Below, piece after piece: positions 31,008 through 38,340 of a stretch of DNA of 38,340 nt (within the stretch, counting starts at the first letter, position 1; each line of letters opens with the position of its first letter). The DNA comes from Larix sibirica (taxonomy: Eukaryota > Streptophyta > Pinopsida > Pinales > Pinaceae). A program made the translations under genes and the position numbers. The stretch is taken from positions 8,753-47,092 of the forward strand of contig NWUY0300014382.1 in the NCBI GenBank assembly GCA_004151065.3, written 5' to 3'. The notes under the pieces were generated by a model. It had not been told where the DNA came from and searched no databases. It worked only from the letters and a program-made list of their open reading frames with translations.

Positions 31008-31139
31008 AAGATAGAACAATCTAATAATAATATAATAAACCAATGATATCCCTAAATAATTTTTTTTTGGATTCATAGGGACCTATACCATAATAAAAGA
31101 CATAGGATAAATGTTCACCATATAAGACAAATGGGCCAA

Positions 31140-31425
31140 TTCACAGAATATGGTATAATAAGGATGGGGCTCTTGACCCAAGCCATGGTTTGCAAATTAA
31201 AACCAAGGGTTTAGGCCCTAATAATATTTTTTGGGCACACTGGCCATGCATAATGAACTGGATTGTGATTCAATCCATGTGTAAGGAATCTTTTCCCTAT
31301 AAGAGAAACATGAGCCTAATTTTAAGGATTAGTTGCATCGAGGATGTGTCTCTTGGCCCAAGCTATGGTTTGGGGCTAGAAACAAATGATTTAACCATTA
31401 AGTTATATTTTTAAATCTCGCAATC
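31140..31425 (+). repeat. Degenerate ~180-base satellite, left block (about 2 units)
   Basis: Contains the satellite key phrases in order: GAATATGG, CTTGACCCAAGCCATGGTTT, GGGCACACTGGCCATGCA, then AGAGAAACATGAGCC and CTCTTGGCCCAAGCTATGG. The same phrases in the same order define the units at 33725-35840. The block ends where copia sequence begins. Confidence 0.75.
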
Positions 31426-31455
31426 ACTAATACCCGCATGATCAAGAATCAAAAC

Positions 31456-31860
31456 AGTAGCTAGCTATCTAATGAAGATCACAGAGTTGGGAGATCAACT
31501 AGCTACAATTGGTTACAAGGTAGAAGAGCATGAGCCGGTTCAAATAAGTCCGATTGGCTTTGGTCCATCTTGGCATATTTATATACAGTGTTTATGTGCT
31601 CGTGAGCATCTACCTTCATTAAAAATTATGTGGGATGCCTTTTTCAGGGAGGATACGAGATTAGATACAATTTCAACTAGCCATGAGGATGTACTAGACC
31701 CATCCCTCAACGGTAAAGTGACGAAAGGAGGAAAAAATCAAGATCATATGAGGTTAAAAAGTAGAAGGAATACTCAGTGTATTCTAACAAGTAGGAGGAG
31801 GATTTGAGCCATATCAAGTGCAGTAATAATGGCCACTATGCCTCTCAGTGTCTTGAGAAG
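31456..31860 (+). pseudogene. Copia gag with degenerate zinc knuckle
   Basis: SYLMKITELGDQLATIGYKV, then a GF motif and AREHLPS and LWDxF-like spacing (IMWDAFF), match the copia gag core. After a frameshift, KCSNNGHYASQCLEKKGKGK is a CX2CX4HX4C knuckle in which the first Cys reads as Ser. A TAG follows shortly after. Confidence 0.75.
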
Positions 31861-32309
31861 AAGGGGAAGGGTAAGCAACAATAGTAGCAAAAAGAGTTTG
31901 CAGGAAGTGAAGAAGCTTCAAGTGTGGATGAGTTTACTGCCAGAATTTATACAACCTTTGCCATGGTGTCATGCCTTTCCACCAAAACAATTTCAGGTGT
32001 TGAGTAGTATGTTTATAGTGAGCCTCAATACATATAACACAAACATATCAGCCTTCCTCGGGTTAGAGGAATATGATACCACCATGTAGGTGAAACTTGG
32101 CAATGATGGAAAGTACTCGGTGACAGTTGGGTTCTATCTAATTTTGCATGCTAGTAGGATAAGTTCTGGAGCTGCATGAGGTATTGTATATTCCTAGTAT
32201 AACTAAAAATATACTTTGAGTTTATTGTCTAACAGATTTGAAGTGCAGGGCTGAGTATTATAATCAAGAAGTGATCATCAAAAGTCATAGCCCTTAGTCT
32301 AGTAAAGTT

Positions 32310-33190
32310 TTGGACAAAGGAGTTAGAGAGGACGACCTTTACAAATTTCCAGTAGATCCTATGAAGAAGAGAGCCCTATTTACTAGTAGTTACAATTTAT
32401 GTGACCTTTGGCACAGAAGGTTCGGTCACTTGAACTATGGATCTTTGCCTCCTATGACAGATATGGTGGGATTTCAGGATTTAAAGGTGGAGAGGAGAGC
32501 AGTGCGCAAGTGATGTGCACTCAACAAGCATGCCATGGATGCTTTCCCAAGCAGTAGCAAAGATCAAGAGAGATTCTTGATTTGATTCATTCAGATGTCT
32601 GTGGACCCATGTCATCAGCTTCATTGACAAGTCATCTTTATTATGTTACTTTCATTGATAATTCTTCCATAAAAGCCTAGATATATTTTTGAAGTATAGG
32701 ATTAGGTCTTTAACAGGTTCCAAGAGTTTGCTCTTATTAATAACCACATAGGTAGGAATATAAAAGTATCGAGATCAACCAATGGAGGGGAATATACCTT
32801 CAATTATTTTTATCCCTTGTTTAGAGAAGCGAGGATAAATAGGGAGTTTATAGTGCCTTACAACCCGCATCAAAATGGGGTTGTCAAAAGAAATAATAGG
32901 TCCAGAGTAGAGAGTGCTAAGTCTATGGTTCATGACTTAGATATGCCTGTGTTATTTTGGGGCAAAGGCATGTTGTACAACAACCTACATACTGAGCAGG
33001 TGTCTTCATAGAGTGTTGGAGGACAAGACTAGGAATTTTTCATAGGGGAGAAACCTTATTTTTATAATTTAAGGGTGTTTGGGAGTATAGTTTACATTCA
33101 TGTTCAAGAGGAGAAGATGACGAAGTTTGAACCCTCCAATTTGAAGGGTATTCTATTGGCTATAGTGAGTACTCTATGGCTTACAAGATT
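32310..33190 (+). pseudogene. Copia integrase with lost catalytic residues
   Basis: The zinc-binding part reads LWHRRFGHLNYGSL (32310-32513). In the next frame DLIHSDVCGPMSS carries the first catalytic Asp, followed by HLYYVTFID. The second Asp motif, normally SDNGGEYT, reads STNGGEYT. The Glu motif, normally NGVAERKNRT, reads NGVVKRNNRS (32817-33011), so two of the three catalytic acids are gone. The tail holds LRVFGSIVYIHV and the family-like EEKMTKFEPSNLKGI. Confidence 0.85.
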
Positions 33191-33724
33191 CATGTTTCAA
33201 CCAAGAGGAAGATAGTAGTGCTCTGGGGTGTGAAGGTTGATGAGGTTGCATGGTCTTGCAGGTACTAGGAGCTTACAACAGTGGTGGAGGAGGAAAAACA
33301 CTTGCTTCCCCAAGTGTTGTTTCATAGGTTTCAAGGATTTTAGGTTTAGGTAAGACATTTTCCAGTACAGGTACAGAGACAAATTTATCACCAATACAAC
33401 CATGAGGCCTAGGTGGCTTACCCATACATTACAGGAGGAAAGGGAGCAAGTTGGTGCCCCAAAGAAATATTTTGGGGTAAGCCCTCTTACTTGCTTGAAC
33501 GAAAAGAGAGCAAGGGATAACCTAATAAATTGACCAGATATGTTGCATTGATGTCTTCCATCATTGATGCAGAGCCTTCCCATGATGAGGAGAAATAGGT
33601 GAGCAGGTATGGTAGGATGTCGCAGCCTTGAGCATATAAAGAACTCCCCAAGGAGTACAACTCATCATGAATAATGATGGCAATCATCACCCTAGCCCAT
33701 GGTAAATAGCTTGACAAAAGGAAT

Positions 33725-35840
33725 CACTTCGCTATGAGAGAAATATGATTTTGATTTCAATGATTGAGAGTAGAAGGAATGGGTCTTATAGCTTAATTTT
33801 TGGGTTTGAGGCCAAAATCCATGGATTCAAATGCTAGAATCCATGGTTTTTGGTCCCATCATACATGCAGGAGTCCCTAGACCATGATACATGCCTTATA
33901 GAAGGAAACTTGGCCATGTGAGGGGAATATGGGACTGATTTTAAATATTGAGGATAACAAAGTTGGGTTTCCTAAACCAAGCCATGTTTTGGGGACAAAA
34001 AACACATATTTAGATCCTAAGCAAGTTTTTTGAGCTTAAAGGCCATGAAGGGATCATAGAGCCATATTGATATAATCCACACAAAAGAAATATTTATCTA
34101 GCAATTACATAAATATGTGCATGATTTCAATGACTAGCTACAATAGGGACGGGTTTCTTGGCTTAAGCCATGGTTCATTGTCATAAAAAATGTATTTAGT
34201 TCTTAATCCATGATTTTTGGGCTCATGGCACATGCTTGTGTCCTTGGACCATGATACATGCCCTCAAGAAAGTTATTTTCTTTCTTTTTTTCTTTAAAAG
34301 GAATATGGGTTCTCTTTCAAGGATGGATAACAACATGGATGGGTTTCTTGGCCCAAAGCATAGTTCAAGGGAAAAAACCATAGGTTTATCCCCTGAGAAT
34401 TGTTTTCCAATCTTAGACCCCATGCAAGGTGTTGTGGATGATAATATAAATTCTAAAAAGGAAACCCTTTCCATGCGAGAGGAATATTAGCCCAATTTTA
34501 ATAATAGGCACAACATCAATGAATAACCTACCCCAAGTCATGGTTCAAGGATGAAAGTTAGCTATTCAACTGTTAAGTAATGATTTTTGGGTGCATTGGC
34601 CATACACAGAGTAATAGATCATGATGTAGGCACTATAAAAGGAATCAGTACTTTGTAAGAGGAACATGGAATCAATTAAAGGATTAGGCACAAGAGGGAT
34701 ACATCTCTTAACCCAAACTATTATTTGGGCCAAAATTCAATAATTTATTGCTTAAGTAATATTTCTTAGGCTCATAAGCCATGCACAAGGCCCTGGATCA
34801 TGATGCAGGCCCTACAAGAGGAATATTTAAAATATACAAGGAAGATGGGAATAATTTCAAGGATTGAGAGTAGTAAATATGGGACTTGTAGCTCAAGCCA
34901 TAGTTTATGGCCCCAAACCATGGTATAATCCATGATTTACAGGCACATAGGGCATGCAAATGGACCTAGATGATGATATAGGGTCTGTATAAAGAATATT
35001 TTCCTTGCAAGAAGAATATATTTAAAAACTATTGTTAAGATGCTTCAAGAGTCTTAATTCTCAAGCAACTACCACCTACCAAGAGGTAGGACATTGTTTG
35101 AAAATTAGTGGTATTACCTTGGGCTCAACTTAATGGCCATAACACAACCTCTTTATAGTGACCCCCTTGCAGAAGATCACCCATCTTGGAGAGGAATACT
35201 TACCACATCTTTTTGGAATCAAACTTTGTTGGGGGTTGTAATAATGCTCCACTCTCACTGAATTGATTTGTCTCTCGTGAAATGGAGTATGGGACCACTT
35301 ATATCAATTGGGTGAAATGGAGTTGAACATAATATTAAAGATTATGCACATCAAATATAGATGTCATTGTACAATCCAAGGTTTGAGGCTACAAACAAGG
35401 AATTTTTCCTCTAATCCATGATTTTTGGGCTCATGGGCCGTGCACAAGGCCATATACAATGGCATATGCATCACGAATTAATCATTTCCATAAAGTAGGA
35501 TTGCAGGACCAATTTCAGGGATTGGATGCAAGAAGGACGGGCCTTGTAGCCCATGCCAGAGTTGGATCCAAACTCATGAATTTATACCATAAATAATGTT
35601 TTTGGTCTCATAGGCCATGCATAGGACTCTACTCCATTATGATACAAGCTCTACAAAAGGAATCCTTTCCCAACAAGAAGATTATGGGATGATTTTCAAG
35701 GATAAAATGCAATAGGGACATTTCTCTTAGCCCACACAATGGTTTGGGGTTGAAAACCATGTGATTTACCCACAAGTAGTGTTTTTCATTGTTATAGGCT
35801 TTGAATTGTGGCTTGGCCCATACGATTCTCATCCCTATTA
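33725..35840 (+). repeat. Degenerate ~180-base satellite array, forward block
   Basis: About 11 diverged units. Landmarks of the GGAATATGGG type fall near 33742, 33924, 34107, 34298, 34478, 34659, 34838, 35011, 35279, 35494 and 35674, mostly 173-191 apart. Each unit carries CTTGGCCCAAGCCATGGTTT-like, GATTTTTGGGCTCAT-like and GGATCATGATGCAGGCCCTA-like phrases in order. About 230 bases of non-satellite DNA interrupt it near 35040-35270. No unit is close to identical to another, so the array is old. Confidence 0.85.
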
Positions 35841-35849
35841 CAACCAAGC

Positions 35850-36290
35850 TTTGAAAAAGGTCACACATTCTTCTTATAGGGACGAGATTCATTCTATAGG
35901 GTCTATATTGAGATCCATGATTCCATGTATTCCATAGGATCTAAATATATATGGTATTTGGCCTTGAACCACATATTGGGACATGAGCCCCATCCTTGAT
36001 ATTCCTAATCATTGAAACTAGGTCCATATTTTTATCTTGTAAATCAAATATTTCTTCTATAGGGCATGCATCATGGTTTAGGACCCCATGAATACTTTAT
36101 GAGCCCAAAAAATATTGTTTAGGGGATAAATACATAGCTTTGGACCCCAAACTAGAGCCTACGCCAGGACACCCATCATTGCTAACCTAATCCTTAAATC
36201 TTTCCCATATTCCCTTCGATAGGAAAAGATTCATTTGAGATGGTTTATATCATGATCCACTGTCCTTTGCATGACCTATGAGCCACTTTA
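35850..36290 (-). repeat. Degenerate ~180-base satellite, inverted block
   Basis: The same phrases appear here as reverse complement, for example TTATGAGCCCAAAAAATATT at 36097 and CCTAATCCTTAAATC with CCCATATTCCC at 36187-36215. About 2.5 units are recognisable. The array therefore switches strand near 35850. Confidence 0.8.
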
Positions 36291-37725
36291 CTAGAAGTTT
36301 TGTTTGCCCATCCAATATTTGGGGATAGGAAGTTATTGATCTCTTCCAAAGTGTAGTCCAAAAGGCATTAGAGAATCTTTTATCTGTGTTAGGAATGATG
36401 TACCTTAGTATCCCAAAGTGCACCCATGAGGTTCTCATAGAGGTTACAATCTTTCTATATATATTACATTTTCTTTATAAATGCTTGGATGTCATAACTT
36501 TGACATCCCATCGACGTTGGTTTTCCAATGTTCAATCGATGTTATATAACATTGAAATTTTGATGACAATAAAGAAAAATGAGGTAATGAAGAAGCTATC
36601 ATGTGGCCTAACAAGGCGTCGATAGACCAACTTCATAAATACTAGTATACCAAATTCACTAATGTTGGTTGACCAACTTCACAAATGTTGGTACGACATT
36701 AGAATTTTAACGACAATAAAGACAAAATGAAATAAACTAAAGTAACAAACCAAGGCTAAGGTCTTATGAAGGTTTGTGCATACAAAGTATTGGTGAACCC
36801 TAGCTCCATTCCACAACATGCACTTACCCACATTAGAAATAAGGAAAAGTGTTATAAAAACAAGGAAAAACATAATAAACAAGGTATCTTAAGACTTCAC
36901 TTGGTAGTTAATGTGGCCATGCTGACTGACACCACATGTATAGGAAAACCTATTAGAATGTTTGCACATGGTAGAATAAGCAAGCCCAAAATACCCAATC
37001 ATGTAGAATTTTAAATGGCAAGAGAAGGAAAGAGAGAGGGCCTTGAAATGACTAGCGACCATCCTCTTGTTTACCTTGATAATTAATCATAAAAGGCATC
37101 GCAGTGAAGGAATAGTGGTTCAACCATTGTGAATACATAGGGAGGTTGGGTTGGAGGTTCTCTCGAAAAAAGTAGAATATGAAAAAATTCCAGAACTCGT
37201 GTTGACATCATATCTATACTTGTTGCAAAGGTCGGAAAGATTAACTTGAAGGGAGTCAATTGACTAGGTTGTGGGTGACTGATATGAGTAATGAGATTAA
37301 TTGCACTATAAGTTCTATTTTCAATGTGAAATCCAGAGAGTCTTGTAACCAAGATCAAAATTAATAATAACTAGAGCAAGGTAGCCATTTCAAAGTTATA
37401 TTTTTTCCTAAATTGGGTTTATACAGGGGTATCTCATATGCCTTTTGTATTCATGTGATTATTTCAATTCATATTGCATTGTTTAGTTTTTGTTCATATC
37501 ATAGTTAAGAAAACTCAATCCATGTTAAACACAATAGATTATTATAAGGTTTTTTCTAATATTAATTGTATCTACATTATGATCTATGTTAATGAACCTC
37601 TAAGTCCATAGTCCTAGGATTATGGATCATATTGGTATAATATCCTAGTTCTTTACCCTAAGGGTGGGAAGAGTTACTTGTAAATGTTGGTGAGATTGAG
37701 AAAGATTCATGGAGTTGGATAGTTA
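36291..37725. other. Non-genic stretch between satellite and CACTA end
   Basis: No gene is supported. A short diverged direct duplication is visible: 36538-36588 and 36686-36736 share ACATTGAAATTTTGATGACA and ACATTAGAATTTTAACGACA followed by ATAAAGA, flanked by related GACCAACTTCA words. A 91-codon minus frame at 37083-37358 has no recognisable content. Confidence 0.45.
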
Positions 37726-38340
37726 CACTACAAGGAAAATGCCCTATAACGGAGGTCATAACGGAGGTTTTTAGTGTTACAAGATTGGAAAAAATTATCA
37801 AAAAAATCTCTGCCAATGGTAGCGGATGTTTTTACGAAGGCCATAACGGATATAGTTTATATCTAAAAAATACTTAACGGCCAGAGGTTTTAGTGGATGT
37901 TAGTTTATCAGTGCACACAACTGAATTTATGTGCACCGTTGTGTTTCTTACTATGATGCACCGGTGATGTATGATTAGAATAGATGCATCGGTGCACTCA
38001 ACTAGAACAAGCACAGGAAAAAATCAAATTTCAATGCTGCACCAGTGCTTTAGTATAGAATATACACACTGGTGCATCTGTACAACATAAACACACCTGT
38101 GCGATATTTTATATCTCGCAATGTACATTTTCCCATTATTTTTAAATTTAATGGTGTTGTACATTTATCGGGTCGCACTGATGCATTTCATACATGAATA
38201 CACCGATGCAATGAATACTAGAACGCATTGGTGCTTACAAAATATCAACATGGCCCGGTGTCGTACAACACATAAAACGCACCGCCAAGCTTAAAAACTA
38301 AAAACTAGTGGGCATAAGCTTTGATCATTCTTGGTGTGCA
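37726..38340. mobile_element. CACTA (En/Spm) transposon terminus and subterminal region
   Basis: Begins CACTACAAGGAAAA, the typical terminal inverted repeat start of plant CACTA elements (usual form CACTACAAGAAAA). The three bases before it, TTA, would be the target duplication. Four TAACGG words follow in the first 150 bases. From 37908 to the window edge about twelve copies of a degenerate palindromic word around GCACCGGTGC occur in both orientations, roughly every 30 bases. Such subterminal repeats bind the element's own regulatory protein. The element runs off the window, so its coding capacity and far end are unseen. Confidence 0.8.
37908..38290. promoter_or_regulatory. Subterminal GCACCGGTGC-like repeat array of the CACTA element
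   Basis: Examples: GTGCACCGTTG (37931), TGCACCGGTGATG (37959), TGCATCGGTGCAC (37985), TGCACCAGTGC (38038), ACTGGTGCATC (38068), CACCTGTGCGAT (38095), CGCACTGATGCAT (38173), ACACCGATGCAAT (38200), CGCATTGGTGC (38224), CGCACCGCC (38279). The core is near-palindromic and occurs in both orientations, as expected for binding sites of a TnpA-like protein. Confidence 0.7.

Larger units (their letters stand above)
31450..33720 (+). mobile_element. Truncated Ty1/copia element: gag, protease, integrase, start of RT
   Basis: Plus-strand order: gag (31456-31807), a CCHC-like knuckle (31811-31860), a protease-region ghost (about 31960-32090), pre-integrase and integrase (32310-33190) and the start of RT near 33540, where ALMSSIIDAEPS recalls the family ALMxSIxDAEPxxYEEA. 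Integrase before RT identifies copia. Both LTRs and most of RT and RNase H are missing. Satellite units lie directly on both sides. Stops and frameshifts occur throughout. Confidence 0.85.

Noticed and set aside
31140-36290. CRISPR-like spaced repeat array
   Set aside because: The units are contiguous, about 180 bases long and diverged throughout, with no short conserved repeat and unique spacers. The window is plant DNA.
37083-37358. 91-codon minus-strand frame
   Set aside because: No recognisable content, average composition and a length expected by chance.

Overview
The window looks like nuclear DNA of a land plant with a large, repeat-filled genome. The evidence is an intronless 875-codon PLS-class pentatricopeptide-repeat (PPR) gene of the organelle RNA-editing type, decayed Ty3/gypsy and Ty1/copia retroelements, tRNA-derived SINE-like units, a degenerate satellite of about 180 bp and a CACTA transposon end. 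A gymnosperm is my best guess, but nothing here fixes the species.

Layout. Bases 19-8349 and 8351-16681 are two direct copies of the same 8331 bases, separated by one N. Everything I compared is identical, including the complete PPR protein. The natural reading is that two contigs overlap by 8.3 kb and were joined without merging, so the window probably holds one PPR locus shown twice. A second single N at 22516 falls inside an LTR. The window is therefore best read as three contigs: 1-8349, 8351-22515 and 22517-38340.

The PPR locus (minus strand). The gene (2899-5526 and 11231-13858) encodes an E+ type editing factor that stops just where a DYW deaminase domain would start. The next 175 bases downstream still hold a broken DYW domain: the catalytic Glu codon of the HSE motif reads as a stop, and frameshifts and a small deletion follow. 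A TATA box lies about 175 bases upstream of the start. Downstream on the same strand (about 1.0-2.5 kb) are broken coding fragments of an unrecognised coiled-coil protein. Upstream lies a decayed Ty3/gypsy element (gag, reverse transcriptase, RNase H, integrase) read on the minus strand up to an LTR at 18695-18957.

19-25 kb. Two remnants of an LTR-element family carry a long coiled-coil reading frame just before the polypurine tract. One abuts the gypsy LTR. The other (22517-25205) has an LTR, a tRNA-iMet-like primer site, a 1 kb pyrimidine-rich leader and no visible polymerase. Between them are a G-patch-like fragment and a cluster of tRNA-derived, Pol III promoter-bearing repeats.

25-31 kb is mostly featureless AT-rich DNA with a third SINE-like unit, a compound microsatellite and a decayed coding fragment. 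From 31.1 to 36.3 kb runs a degenerate array of about 180-bp satellite units. It is split by a truncated Ty1/copia element (31.45-33.72 kb) and flips orientation near 35.85 kb. At 37726 a CACTA (En/Spm) terminus begins and runs off the right edge, with about a dozen GCACCGGTG-like subterminal repeats.

The only gene with a fully open, convincing reading frame is the PPR gene. Everything else is mobile, repetitive or broken. All protein matches are from memory of family motifs; no search was run.
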